From Streptomyces spiralis (GTDB taxonomy: Bacteria; Actinomycetota; Actinomycetes; Streptomycetales; Streptomycetaceae), in assembly GCF_014654675.1 (NCBI RefSeq), contig NZ_BNBC01000018.1, forward strand, positions 114,524 to 166,196: a DNA stretch of 51,673 bases. Reading direction: 5' to 3'. Under the pieces are notes generated by a model, which was not told the origin of the DNA, did no database searches, and saw only the letters and a program-made list of their open reading frames with translations. Below, in pieces: positions 25,458-33,986 of this stretch. The translations under genes were made by a program, and so were the position numbers. Positions within the stretch are counted from its first letter, which is position 1. Every line of letters begins with the position of its first letter.

Positions 25458-25895
25458 ATGACCGAGACCAGCACCGAGACCAACACCGAGACTGCCGACG
25501 CCACCACCGCACAGCACCGGGCGACCGTCGAGCACTACGTACGCTTCTGGAACGCCGAGACCCCCGAGGAGCAGCGGCACCTCGTGTCGGCGACCTTCAC
25601 CGAGGAAGTCCAGTACTACGCCCCGATCGGTGTCCTCAGCGGCCCGCCCGCCCTGATCGGCTTCCACGACGAGTTCGCGCAGCACATGGGCAAGGTCGCC
25701 TTCCGCCCCCGGCAGGAACCGGAGATCCACCACGACCGCGCCCGCCTGATGTGGCAGATCGACGCCCAGGACAAGACCCCGTTCGCCACCGGAACGGACA
25801 TTCTGGTCTTCGCCCCCGACGGCCACATCACCACCATCACCACCTTCCTCGACCAGCCCCCGGAGGGCTTCGACCCCAACGCCCACCACCAGTGA
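25458..25895 (+). CDS. NTF2-like / SnoaL-like family protein
   Basis: 145 residues. After a Thr/Glu-rich start it shows the cone-shaped NTF2 pattern: HYVRFWNAETPEEQRHLV, FTEEVQYYAP, LSGPPALIGFHDEFAQHMG, and strands RARLMWQIDAQ, DILVFAPDGHITTITTFLD. Members include ketosteroid-isomerase-like and SnoaL-like cyclases as well as many of unknown substrate. ATG 25458 has GGAG 8-9 nt upstream. It is divergent from the XRE gene and probably repressed by it. Confidence 0.82.
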   Translation: MTETSTETNTETADATTAQHRATVEHYVRFWNAETPEEQRHLVSATFTEEVQYYAPIGVLSGPPALIGFHDEFAQHMGKVAFRPRQEPEIHHDRARLMWQIDAQDKTPFATGTDILVFAPDGHITTITTFLDQPPEGFDPNAHHQ

Positions 25896-26015
25896 GTCCG
25901 GGCGCCCGGGGCCCGGTCTGCCGAGTGCCGGCAGGTGACTGACGTGAACCGACCCTGTTGCACCGCGCGTTGATCGTGTGAGCGCATTGTCAGTCCCCCC
26001 TGCCATGATCCGGCC

Positions 26016-28532
26016 ATGCTCTACGACGCCCTGGTGGCCGAATCCCGAAGGAACGACGCGCTCGACGACGTCAGGTCCGCCGCGCTCGTCCGCGTCCGCT
26101 GGCTCGTCGACCTTCTGGATCGTCAGCGCGCCGAGCGCCGATGGTCCATGGGGCCCGAATACCGGCGATTCGAGGCGGCGGACGCGGCGACCCGGGCCGA
26201 GATCGACGAGCGGCTCGCGGCCTGCGCGGACGAGGAGGGCAGGGCCGCGGTCCTGTGCCTCATGCTGGCCGCCTGCTTCGACGACACGAGCTTTTGGCAG
26301 TACGAAGCCGAGATCGCGTCACTGATCTCACGGGTGCGCGGCTGGACACCCGGCGAGGTCGCGGCGATGGTGCTCCGCACCACCGAGTACGACATGGGCC
26401 ACTGGTTCGCCAACTCGCTGGCGATGGTGCTGAACGCCGCCGACCAGCTCGACGCCGACGGCTGCCGAGCGGTCATGCCCTGGCTGCGGCACGCACACGC
26501 GGAACTCATGAACACCACCGTCGAGGCCCGCCTGCGCGCGTCACTCGCCCAGCGCCTGCGCACACTGCTCGCGCGCGTGGACGAGGCGCACATCCCCGAG
26601 GGGCTGATCCCCGCCCACACGCCCTGGGCCGCACCGCTGAGCGACCGTGCGGACACCGCCCCGACGCGGGAACTGGCGGACTTCGTACGGCACTTGGCGG
26701 GCCTGTCGGGCCCGCGCCCCTCGCAGAGGTGGCGGCGGACATGCCTCGAACTGGCGGACGCGGCCTCGGCACGGGACATCGTGGCCGACGTCCTGCGGGC
26801 ACTGGCCGAGGACGATCCGCTGTGCAGCAGGAGAAGCGGCGCACACACCGGCTGGATCGGCGGCGGATACCACTACCACTACGTCGTCCACCAGAACGAC
26901 GGCGACCTGGCGCGCGGCATCGTCTGGGCGGCCGCGCTGACCGGCGGCCCGGCCGCGGTGCGGCACCTCGACGCGCTCGCTCTGCGGACCGGCGGCCCCG
27001 GAACCGGCGTGGCCGAGGACCTCAAGCTGGCGGGCGCGGCGATCAACGCGCTGGCCGAGACGGGCGACCCGGCCTCTCTGGAGGCCCTGTGGCGGCTGCG
27101 GTCGCGGATCAGGCAACGGGCTCTGCGCAAGCAGCTCGACACCGCGCTGGTGACGGCGGCCGGACAGCAGGGCATCACGGCGGAGCAGCTCGTCGAGCGC
27201 AGCGTGCCGGACCACGGCCTGGCGTCGGACCGCTCGCTGGAACGGGAGTTGGGCGGACACCGGATACGCGTGGCGATCGAGGACGCGACGACCGTACGGC
27301 TCACCTTCACGCGCCCCGACGGCGGGACCTCCCGCACGGCTCCGACGGCAGTGAAGGACGGTTTCCCGGACGAGCTCAGGGAGTTGAAGGCCCTGGCCAA
27401 GGAGGTGCGGGGGACACTGTCGGCCGAGCGGACCCGCGTCGAGGCGCTGATGTCGGCCGGGCGCGAGTGGCCGTACGACGAGTGGTGCCGCTACTACCGC
27501 GACCACCCGGTCACGGGGGTGCTCGTCCGCGGCCTGATCTGGGAGTTCCGGAACGCCGAGGACGCCGACGGCGAGTGGCGTGCGGTGGCCCCGGCGGCCG
27601 AGCCGCCCGGCCGGCCCGAGCGCGTCCGGCTGTGGCATCCGATCCGGGCGTCGGCCGACGACACGAGGGCGTGGCGGGAGCACCTCGTCGCCGAGCGGCT
27701 GAGGCAGCCGTTCAAACAGGCCTTCCGGGAGATCTACCTGCTCACCCCGGCGGAGGAGGAAACCGGCGTCTACTCCAACCGGTTCGCCGCCCACATCGTC
27801 CACTACCGGCAGCTCTACGCGCTGTTCAAGGAGCGCGGCTGGCAGGCCAACTTCCTCGGCCGCCACGACGGCGGCCACGACGGCAAGGCGCGTGCAGAGT
27901 TCGGTGGCGGCGAGTGGCGGGCCTGCTTCCACCACGAGCCCGCCGCGGACGACGGCGGCTACGCGCCCGAGCACGCCGCGACGGACCAGGTCCGCTTCGA
28001 ACGGCGGGACGGCCGGCGCTGGCGGGAGGTTCCGCTGGCGGAGGTGCCCCCGCTGGTGTTCAGCGAGGCGATGCGGGACGTCGACCTCTTCGTCGGCGTG
28101 ACGTCGATCGCCGCCGACCCCGACTGGACCGACCGGGGCGAGGACCGCTACACCGCGTACTGGCGGACGGCCACGTTCGGTGCGCTGACGGCGAGCGCCG
28201 AGGCCCGCCGCGAGGCGCTGGAGCGCATCCTGCCGCGCCTGAAGATCGCCGAGCGCTGCTCGCTCGACGGCCGCTTCCTGGTGGTGGCCGGGGACCTGCG
28301 CACGTACCGGATCCACCTCGGCTCGGCCAACATCCTGATGGAACCGGACGACGCCTACCTGTGCATCGTCCCGTCGCGCGGCAAGGGCGCAGGCAGGGGG
28401 GACGGAAAGGTGTTCTTGCCGTTCGAGGACGACAGGCTCTCGCTGATCCTCAGCAAGGCGTTCCTGCTCGCCGCCGACTCCAGGATCACCGACGAGACCA
28501 TCCTCCGCCAGATCAAGAGGGGTGCCCGATGA
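26016..28532 (+). CDS. DUF4132 domain protein, first of a tandem pair
   Basis: 838 residues, soluble. The N-terminal half (about 1-400) is helical and repeat-like, resembling the HEAT-like parts of MolR/DUF4132 proteins. The C-terminal half holds DUF4132, with FKQAFREIYLLTPAEEET, YSNRFAAHIVHYRQ, LVFSEAMRDVDLFVGVTSIA, RCSLDGRFLVVAGDLRTYRIHLGSAN and a final FLPFEDDRLSLILSKAFLLAAD. Function is unknown; E. coli MolR is the best-known relative and its proposed role in molybdate metabolism is uncertain. The stop overlaps the ATG of the next gene (ATGA). Its promoter lies in the 120-bp gap after the NTF2-like gene. Confidence 0.85.
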   Translation: MLYDALVAESRRNDALDDVRSAALVRVRWLVDLLDRQRAERRWSMGPEYRRFEAADAATRAEIDERLAACADEEGRAAVLCLMLAACFDDTSFWQYEAEIASLISRVRGWTPGEVAAMVLRTTEYDMGHWFANSLAMVLNAADQLDADGCRAVMPWLRHAHAELMNTTVEARLRASLAQRLRTLLARVDEAHIPEGLIPAHTPWAAPLSDRADTAPTRELADFVRHLAGLSGPRPSQRWRRTCLELADAASARDIVADVLRALAEDDPLCSRRSGAHTGWIGGGYHYHYVVHQNDGDLARGIVWAAALTGGPAAVRHLDALALRTGGPGTGVAEDLKLAGAAINALAETGDPASLEALWRLRSRIRQRALRKQLDTALVTAAGQQGITAEQLVERSVPDHGLASDRSLERELGGHRIRVAIEDATTVRLTFTRPDGGTSRTAPTAVKDGFPDELRELKALAKEVRGTLSAERTRVEALMSAGREWPYDEWCRYYRDHPVTGVLVRGLIWEFRNAEDADGEWRAVAPAAEPPGRPERVRLWHPIRASADDTRAWREHLVAERLRQPFKQAFREIYLLTPAEEETGVYSNRFAAHIVHYRQLYALFKERGWQANFLGRHDGGHDGKARAEFGGGEWRACFHHEPAADDGGYAPEHAATDQVRFERRDGRRWREVPLAEVPPLVFSEAMRDVDLFVGVTSIAADPDWTDRGEDRYTAYWRTATFGALTASAEARREALERILPRLKIAERCSLDGRFLVVAGDLRTYRIHLGSANILMEPDDAYLCIVPSRGKGAGRGDGKVFLPFEDDRLSLILSKAFLLAADSRITDETILRQIKRGAR
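28227..28350 (+). repeat. 124-bp exact repeat, copy 1 (DUF4132 pair)
   Basis: Identical over 124 bp to 30590-30713. It starts at ATCCTGCCGCGCC and ends at GGAACCGGACG, and encodes most of the RLKIAERCSLDGRF...NILMEPD motif. Flanks are similar but clearly diverged, so the exact block points to gene conversion or recent recombination between the paralogues. Confidence 0.9.
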
Positions 28533-30880
28533 ACCGCCTCGCCGCCCGGCTGATGCGCGCACTGACCGACCCGGACTTCACACTCGAGGGCGACGACGGG
28601 CACCCCGATCTGTCGCAGGTCTCCGACGAGGAACTCGGCAGCCTGCTCGTGGCGGCCTTGCGGGTCGGCGCCTCGGCCCCCCACACGATGAGGACGGTCC
28701 GTTTCGCCGTCGAGGACGCGGCCCGGGAACGGCAGCCGCGCTACACGCCCGACGCCTGCCGCCGGATGTTCGAGACGCTCGTCGAGAAGTGCCAGGAGCG
28801 CGGCTGGGCGGACCTCGACCTGGGCATGCGCGCGCTGGAGCACTGCACGGGGCCGCTGCCCGACGTGTCCGAACCGGCCCGCACCCTGGTCGAGTTCCGG
28901 CTGGAACAGGACACCGTGCGCCAGCCCTACGCGCTGCTCGCGGTGGCGGGGCTCGCCGGCGAGGAGACACTGTGCGCGGCCGTGCAGCGCCTCTCCCGTG
29001 ACGTGGGCCCCATCGTCGCGGACGAGATGGCCGCCATCGCCGGCCTCGCACCGGCCGAACAGGAGACGCTGCTGTCCGAGATCGGCCAGGACCACAGGTT
29101 CCTCCCGTCGCTCCCGCACACATGGCGCAGGTCCGCCGACAACCCCGCTTACGTGGCGTTCGCCCGCCGCGCCCTGGAAGCGGCGGCCGACCGCACCGAC
29201 GCGATCCGGGCGGGCGAGATCCCCTACCGGGCGGACAAGGCGTTCACGGACCGGGAGATCATCTCGCTCGGACAGGCCCTGCGGGTGGCGCTCCTGCGCG
29301 ACGAACCCTGGCTGCCTGAGCTGTTCGACCGGCTGCTGCCCGGCGTCGCCCTCGCCCCGACGACGGCGAAGACCCTCCCGTCGCAGGCCCTGCTGTACGA
29401 GGTGGTCCGCGCCGCACAGGACTTCCCGACGCCCGAACTGGTGAGCGCGATCCGCACGGTGCGCCGGACCGTCCGGCACGCAGGGGTGCCCAAGCAGCTC
29501 GACAAGATGCTCAAGAAGGCCGACGCGGCCCTGGCCGAACGCGCCGACGTGGCACTGCGGCTGCCGAGGCTGGAGTTCGAGACGGAATCCATCAGCGGCT
29601 CGGCCGCGGGTGGCGTCCTGCGCCGGACGGCCGGTGACTACCAGGCCGTCGTCACGGTCACCGAGACCGCCACGCTGACCTGGGAGAAGGACGGCCGCCC
29701 GCTGCGCAGCGTGCCGGCCCCGGTCCGCCGCGACCACCCGGCCCTGGTCAAGGAGCTGCGCGACCTGGTGAAACGGGTGAACGCGCATCTCGCCACCCTC
29801 GTACGCGCCTTGGAGGGCGGCTTCACCGTCGACGCCGTCCACCCCTACGGCTGGTGGCGCACCGAACTGGCCGAGCACCCCCTCGCCCGGACCCTCGTAC
29901 GCCGGCTGATCTGGGAGATCGAGATCGCCCCTGGCGAGTGGCGCGCGGTACTGCCCGAAACGGACGAGCACCTTCCCGCCGCGCCCGACGACGCCCCCGT
30001 ACGGCTCTGGCACCCGCTCCGCTCCGATCGCGGCGCCGTGCGGGCCTGGCGTGACCTGCTCATCGAACGGCACATCCGCCAGCCCTTCAAGCAGGCGTTC
30101 CGCGAGATCTACCTCCTCACCCCGGCCGAAGAGGAGACACGGACCTACTCCAACCGCTTCGCCGCGCACCTCGTCCACTACCGCAGGATGTTCGCCCTGT
30201 TCCGGGCCCGGGGATGGAAGAGCGGCCTGCTCGGCCCCTGGGACGACGGCGAGGCCGGCGAGGCGGAGCGCACGCTCGCGGCAGGGAAGTGGCGAGTCCG
30301 CTTCTTCCACAGCTGGGCGGACTGGGCGGGCAACGACGAACTGGCCTCCACCGACCAGGTGCGCTTCGACCGCCGGGCGGGGGGCGCCTGGCGCGAGGCA
30401 CCGCTCGCCGAGGTGCCCCCGCTGGTGTTCAGCGAGGCGATGCGCGACGTGGACCTCTTCGTCGGCGTGACCTCGATAGCCGCCGACCCCGACTGGACCG
30501 ACGCCGGCCCGGGGCGCACCTACTGGGAGCGGTCCGGCTTCGCCGAACTGACGGCGAGCGCCGAGGCCCGCCGCGAGGCGCTGGAACGGATCCTGCCGCG
30601 CCTGAAGATCGCCGAGCGCTGCTCGCTCGACGGCCGCTTCCTGGTGGTGGCCGGGGACCTGCGCACGTACCGGATCCACCTCGGCTCGGCCAACATCCTG
30701 ATGGAACCGGACGGCAGCTACCTGTGCATCGTCCCGGCACGAGCCTCGTCGAACGGCAAGGTCTTCCTGCCGTTCGAGGACGACAGACTGTCGCTCATCC
30801 TCAGCAAGGCGTTCCTCCTCGCGGCCGACACCAAGATCACCGACGAGTCCATCCTCATGCAGATCAAGCGAGGTGCCTGA
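28529..30880 (+). CDS. DUF4132 domain protein, second of a tandem pair
   Basis: 783 residues from ATG 28529, overlapping the stop of the first DUF4132 gene. The N-terminal half (LARLMRALTDPDFTLEGDDGH ...) is unrelated in detail to that of the first copy, while the C-terminal DUF4132 half is highly similar, with FKQAFREIYLLTPAEEET, LVFSEAMRDVDLFVGVTSIAADPDWT and the shared 124-bp block. This suggests two subunits with one conserved domain and different N-terminal recognition halves. The stop TGA shares its last base with the ATG of the third gene (TGATG). Confidence 0.85.
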   Translation: MNRLAARLMRALTDPDFTLEGDDGHPDLSQVSDEELGSLLVAALRVGASAPHTMRTVRFAVEDAARERQPRYTPDACRRMFETLVEKCQERGWADLDLGMRALEHCTGPLPDVSEPARTLVEFRLEQDTVRQPYALLAVAGLAGEETLCAAVQRLSRDVGPIVADEMAAIAGLAPAEQETLLSEIGQDHRFLPSLPHTWRRSADNPAYVAFARRALEAAADRTDAIRAGEIPYRADKAFTDREIISLGQALRVALLRDEPWLPELFDRLLPGVALAPTTAKTLPSQALLYEVVRAAQDFPTPELVSAIRTVRRTVRHAGVPKQLDKMLKKADAALAERADVALRLPRLEFETESISGSAAGGVLRRTAGDYQAVVTVTETATLTWEKDGRPLRSVPAPVRRDHPALVKELRDLVKRVNAHLATLVRALEGGFTVDAVHPYGWWRTELAEHPLARTLVRRLIWEIEIAPGEWRAVLPETDEHLPAAPDDAPVRLWHPLRSDRGAVRAWRDLLIERHIRQPFKQAFREIYLLTPAEEETRTYSNRFAAHLVHYRRMFALFRARGWKSGLLGPWDDGEAGEAERTLAAGKWRVRFFHSWADWAGNDELASTDQVRFDRRAGGAWREAPLAEVPPLVFSEAMRDVDLFVGVTSIAADPDWTDAGPGRTYWERSGFAELTASAEARREALERILPRLKIAERCSLDGRFLVVAGDLRTYRIHLGSANILMEPDGSYLCIVPARASSNGKVFLPFEDDRLSLILSKAFLLAADTKITDESILMQIKRGA
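30590..30713 (+). repeat. 124-bp exact repeat, copy 2 (DUF4132 pair)
   Basis: Second copy of the block described at 28227-28350, in direct orientation 2363 bp downstream. Recombination between the copies would fuse the two genes in frame and delete the intervening DNA. Confidence 0.9.
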
Positions 30881-31272
30881 TGGCCACTGTGACCTTCCGC
30901 GACGAGACGGCGACGGGCAAAGCGCTCAGCGAGTGGGAGGTGGCCGGCCTGCCCGACCGGATGACCGTACGGGAGCTGATCAGACTCCGGGTCCGCGAGG
31001 AGGTCGCCCGGCACAACGCCCGCCCGAGCGACCGCTTCAACGGCCTCGTCCGCCCCGACGACGCCGAGACGGAGCTGAACGGCTACCGACTCCGCGAGAC
31101 CCGCCGCATCGACTGGGAACGCCAGGCCGAGATCGCCGAACGCGCCTTCCTCTCCAACGGCTTCTTCGTCCTGGCCGGCGACCGCCAGGTCGAGGACCTC
31201 GACGAAGTCGTGGACCTCACGGCCGATCCGGACCTGGTCTTCATCAAGCTGGTCGCCCTGGTCGGAGGCTGA
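30880..31272 (+). CDS. Small protein of the DUF4132 operon, unknown function
   Basis: 130 residues starting at ATG 30880, overlapping the upstream stop by one base. It opens with strands VTFRDETATGKALSEWEVAG, then GLPDRMTVRELIRLRVREEVARHNA, and ends with VDLTADPDLVFIKLVALVGG, an alpha/beta ubiquitin-like or ferredoxin-like pattern. The MTVRELI element followed by a long helix recalls beta-grasp proteins, but I would not name a family. The tight coupling to two DUF4132 genes says the three products work together. Confidence 0.75.
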   Translation: MATVTFRDETATGKALSEWEVAGLPDRMTVRELIRLRVREEVARHNARPSDRFNGLVRPDDAETELNGYRLRETRRIDWERQAEIAERAFLSNGFFVLAGDRQVEDLDEVVDLTADPDLVFIKLVALVGG

Positions 31273-31312
31273 GGGACCGGCTGCTGGGGAGTCACGAACG
31301 CGGGCTGCCCCA

Positions 31313-31329
31313 CGCGAAGAATTTTCGCG
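31313..31329. promoter_or_regulatory. 17-bp near-perfect palindrome after the DUF4132 operon
   Basis: CGCGAAGAATTTTCGCG pairs at all positions but one around a central A. It lies 41 bp after the operon stop and 116 bp before the next start. It could be a short terminator hairpin for the operon or an operator for the secreted-protein gene; sequence alone cannot decide. Confidence 0.45.
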
Positions 31330-31397
31330 CCGGTGTCATCCGGGCGAGAACCCGCGGGAGTTTGTCGGGGTGGAGAGGCGCCCTCCGTCCACCAGCC

Positions 31398-31423
31398 AGC
31401 CCGGACCCCATGCGGGTCCGGCT
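31398..31423 (+). promoter_or_regulatory. Leader hairpin before the secreted-protein gene
   Basis: AGC-c-CGGACCC / GGGTCCG-GCT forms a stable stem with one bulge and a 5-nt loop, 5 nt before AAGGAG (31429-31434), the ribosome site for ATG 31445. It could shield or stabilise the leader. Seen directly; the role is inference. Confidence 0.4.
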
Positions 31424-31444
31424 CCCGCAAGGAGTTGCCCGTAC

Positions 31445-32062
31445 ATGAAGTGGATGAAGTACCTGGCCGGCGCGGTCGTCACGGCCGCTGTGGCCGGGAT
31501 GGCCACGGTGTCGTACGCCGCACCGGCGAAGGCACCGCACAACACGGTCACGAAGGTGGGCGCGGCGAAGATCGAGGCCGCTCCGGCAGGGAAGGCCCGG
31601 GCCGCCACGGCGATGAGGCCGGCGACGAAGAACACCGCCTCGACGCCCCGCATCGTCGCCCCCGGTGAGCGTGTGACGGCTGCTCCCGGCTTCCGGCTCT
31701 GGCTCACGGCCGAGGGCAAGCACTGGACGACGCCCACCTCGCCGGAGCCGCAGTTCCGCAGTGTGGTGGACGGCAACATCGACCTGAACACCCCTGGCGT
31801 GTCGCTCCAGTCCGAGATCACGGACGGCCGTGCCTACCTCTCCGGCCTCTACTACGGCGGCAAGGGCGTGGCGTCCGGTGTCGAGATCGAAACCGCGGCC
31901 GGGACGGTGCACGGCAAGCTCATCGAGCTGGCCGGCCACCCCGGATGGGGTGTCTGGTACGCCACCACAGAGGTCGGTTCCGGCGGCCCCATGGACTTCG
32001 TGTCCCAGGTCACCGTCCACGACACCGAAGGCGGGATCTACGCCCAGCTGAAGACGCAGTGA
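31445..32062 (+). CDS. Secreted protein sharing its extracellular domain with the anti-sigma-like protein
   Basis: 205 residues. Signal peptide at about 1-26 (MKWMKYLAGAVVTAAVAGMATVSYA), an Ala/Lys-rich linker, then a domain of about 135 residues starting GERVTAAPGFRLWLTAEGKHW and ending GGIYAQLKTQ. The same domain, about 95% identical at DNA level, forms the C-terminus of the protein encoded at 32689-33429. This copy has no membrane anchor after cleavage, so it should be free outside the cell. Fold unknown, beta-rich by eye. It precedes a sigma factor gene and is separated from it by a hairpin. Confidence 0.8.
   Translation: MKWMKYLAGAVVTAAVAGMATVSYAAPAKAPHNTVTKVGAAKIEAAPAGKARAATAMRPATKNTASTPRIVAPGERVTAAPGFRLWLTAEGKHWTTPTSPEPQFRSVVDGNIDLNTPGVSLQSEITDGRAYLSGLYYGGKGVASGVEIETAAGTVHGKLIELAGHPGWGVWYATTEVGSGGPMDFVSQVTVHDTEGGIYAQLKTQ
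31640..32062 (+). repeat. Long direct repeat, copy 1 (extracellular domain)
   Basis: Matches 32992-33429 with only scattered substitutions and one 15-nt in-frame difference near the end (extra GPDGG-like residues in copy 2). It lies about 1.35 kb from copy 2 in the same orientation, and recombination would remove the sigma gene. Confidence 0.9.
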
Positions 32063-32068
32063 CCGTGC

Positions 32069-32095
32069 GGGCGGGGGCCCGTACGGTCCCCGCCC
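32069..32095 (+). terminator. GC-rich hairpin after the secreted-protein gene
   Basis: GGGCGGGG (32069-32076) pairs with CCCCGCCC (32088-32095), with a self-complementary CCGTACGG inside. It begins 6 nt after the stop and lacks a T-run, as is usual for Streptomyces terminators. It may attenuate read-through into the sigma gene. Confidence 0.5.
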
Positions 32096-32137
32096 CCGGC
32101 TCTCCTCCCCCACACCCGACCCAGAGGAACGGCGTCC

Positions 32138-32692
32138 GTGCCGCAGTACGAGACATTCGCAGGCTCCCCGGAGACTCCCGACTTCGCCACCTACGCCGGT
32201 GCGGCCTGGTCCCGTCTGTTGCGGACGGCTCTCCTGCTCACCGGGGACTTCCATGAGGCCGAGGACCTCGTGCAGGCCACCCTGGCCAAGGTGTACGCGC
32301 GCTGGGAACGCATCCCGTTCGACGAAGTCGACTTCTACGTACGGCGCTCACTCGTCAACAACAACCTCAGCCGGATCCGCAGGAGACGGGTCACTCATCT
32401 GCTGATGCCGTTCCTGCCCGAGCGGATGCACCAGCCGGACAACGACCACGCCGAGTCGGTCGAGCGCCGCGCCGCCATCACAGAGGGGCTTGCCACGCTC
32501 TCCGCCCGGCAGCGGACGGTGCTGGTGCTGCGCTACTGGGAGGACCTGGCCGAAACCGACATCGCCGAGCTGCTCCACTGCTCGCTCGGAACGGTCAAAA
32601 CGCATGCGCGGCGCGGTCTCGCGGCACTGCGCTCCCATCCTGCCTTCGCAGCCTTCGACCGCTCTCACCCCGTCTCCGGAGCCCGCCGATGA
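32138..32692 (+). CDS. SigE-family ECF-type RNA polymerase sigma factor
   Basis: 184 residues from GTG 32138, with GAGG about 10 nt upstream. Region 2 is present (LLRTALLLTGDFHEAEDLVQATLAKVYARW, then VDFYVRRSLVNNNLSRIRRRR) and region 4 (LATLSARQRTVLVLRYWEDLAETDIAELLHCSLGTVKTHARRGLAAL). This matches the SigE family of actinomycete group IV sigma factors, which are often paired with a membrane protein encoded next door. Its stop overlaps the ATG of that gene at 32689 (ATGA), so sigma and partner are made together. Confidence 0.93.
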   Translation: MPQYETFAGSPETPDFATYAGAAWSRLLRTALLLTGDFHEAEDLVQATLAKVYARWERIPFDEVDFYVRRSLVNNNLSRIRRRRVTHLLMPFLPERMHQPDNDHAESVERRAAITEGLATLSARQRTVLVLRYWEDLAETDIAELLHCSLGTVKTHARRGLAALRSHPAFAAFDRSHPVSGARR

Positions 32693-33429
32693 ACGACCCC
32701 AGAACCGAAGCAGAACCAGGCCCCGAGCACGCCGAAACCGGGTGGCTGCGTGAGGCGCTGGCCGAGGTGGCGTACGACATCACGCCGTCCCGTCTGCCGC
32801 TGGCGGCCGTAGAACATCAAGGGCGGCGGCTCCGGCGCAGGCGACGGGCGACCGTACTCGGCACGGGGTTCGGACTGCTGCTGGTACCCCTGGCCCTCGT
32901 CGCGCCGCACGCCACGGATTCCGACACGGAGCGGACCACGCCCCCGGCGGCGGCCGCGCCGGCCGCGCCCCCTCCCTCGGCCTCCCCGGTCTCGACGCTC
33001 CGCGTCGTCGCCTCCGGTGAGCGTGTGACGGCTGCTCCCGGCTTCCGGCTCTGGCTCACGGTCGAGGGCAAGCACTGGACGGCGCCCACCTCGCCGGAGC
33101 CGCAGTTCCGCAGTGTGGTGGACGGCAACATCGACCGGAACACTCCTGGCGTGTCGCTGCAGTCCGAGATGGCGGACGGCCGCGTCTACCTCTCGGGTCT
33201 CTACTACGGCGGCAAGGGCGTGGCGTCCGATGTCGAGATCGAAACGGCGGCCGGGACGGTGCACGGCAAGCTCATCGAGCTGGCCGGCCATCCCGGATGG
33301 GGTGTCTGGTACGCCACCACAGAGGTCGGTTCCGACGCCGGTCCCGACGGTGGCTCCTGGGACTTCGTGTCCCAGGTCACCGTCCACGACACCGAAGGCG
33401 GGATCTACGCCCGGCTGAAGCCGCAATGA
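32689..33429 (+). CDS. Single-pass membrane protein, probable anti-sigma partner with duplicated extracellular domain
   Basis: 246 residues. A cytoplasmic N-terminus (about 1-55, WLREALAEVAYDITPSRLPLAAVE) leads to a basic RRLRRRRR stretch, one membrane segment (ATVLGTGFGLLLVPLALVA, about 58-76) and a Pro/Ala/Ser linker. The extracellular domain GERVTAAPGFRLWLTVEGKHW to the end follows. No zinc-binding HxxxCxxC motif is seen. Coupling to the sigma gene and topology suggest that it tethers or inhibits the sigma factor. Its sensor domain is nearly identical to the free protein at 31445-32062, which could compete for the same ligand. Confidence 0.8.
   Translation: MNDPRTEAEPGPEHAETGWLREALAEVAYDITPSRLPLAAVEHQGRRLRRRRRATVLGTGFGLLLVPLALVAPHATDSDTERTTPPAAAAPAAPPPSASPVSTLRVVASGERVTAAPGFRLWLTVEGKHWTAPTSPEPQFRSVVDGNIDRNTPGVSLQSEMADGRVYLSGLYYGGKGVASDVEIETAAGTVHGKLIELAGHPGWGVWYATTEVGSDAGPDGGSWDFVSQVTVHDTEGGIYARLKPQ
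32992..33429 (+). repeat. Long direct repeat, copy 2 (extracellular domain)
   Basis: Second copy of the block at 31640-32062, fused in frame to the membrane protein. High identity across synonymous sites implies recent duplication or ongoing conversion. Confidence 0.9.
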
Positions 33430-33499
33430 CCCCGCGGGCGTGAAGCCACGATGACCCTGCGGGCGGTGACCACCTCATGCCGCCCTCCTCGCCACACGA

Positions 33500-33937
33500 T
33501 CAACCGTTGATCGCGGGGCAGGGAAGAGCGATCTCCGCCCACACGGCCTTGCCGGACGGCGGCCATGGCTCGCTGCCCCACCGGGCGGCCAGCGCCTCGA
33601 CGAGGAGCAGACCGCGGCCCGTCTCGTCGGCAGGACCGGCGGCACGACGGGCCAGGGGCCGCCGATCGCCTCGTGGATCGACCACGTCGATACGCAGCGT
33701 GTCCGGGCTGTCGACAGCGAGCGCGAGCCGGAAGCCGCGGCCGTGCACGCGCCCGTGCGTGACCGCGTTCGCAGCCAACTCGGCGACGACCAGCGCCGCA
33801 GCCTCGCTCACCGCGCAGCCGGGCGGCCAACCCCACGCATCGAGCTGCTGCACAGCCAGCAGCTGGGCAAGACGCGCGCCACGAGGCGTGGCACTGAGGA
33901 ACTGACTGAACTGGCGGGTGGAGATTTCCGACTTCAT
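33500..33937 (-). CDS. ATP-binding protein, RsbW/SpoIIAB-like HATPase
   Basis: 145 residues, a stand-alone GHKL ATPase. The N-box is VVAELAANAVTHGRVHG (near 50-64), the G1 box RIDVVDPRGDRRPL and the G2 box DETGRGLLLVEALAARWG (near 105-122). Such proteins are abundant in Streptomyces and often sit beside XRE-DUF5753 and DUF397 genes, as here. They may act as anti-sigma kinases or partners of these regulators. ATG 33937 has a weak ribosome site. It is divergent from the XRE gene. Confidence 0.9.
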   Translation of the reverse strand: MKSEISTRQFSQFLSATPRGARLAQLLAVQQLDAWGWPPGCAVSEAAALVVAELAANAVTHGRVHGRGFRLALAVDSPDTLRIDVVDPRGDRRPLARRAAGPADETGRGLLLVEALAARWGSEPWPPSGKAVWAEIALPCPAING

Positions 33938-33986
33938 GTCACTGAGCGTGGCCGCCTCGCTCTACCCTGACCAGGGAATCCTTCGG

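Noticed and set aside
26141..30880. 1579-codon frame that would fuse both DUF4132 genes
   Set aside because: Its first 2.4 kb is out of frame with the clear DUF4132 protein. Only the part from 28529 is real, and that has its own ATG overlapping the upstream stop.
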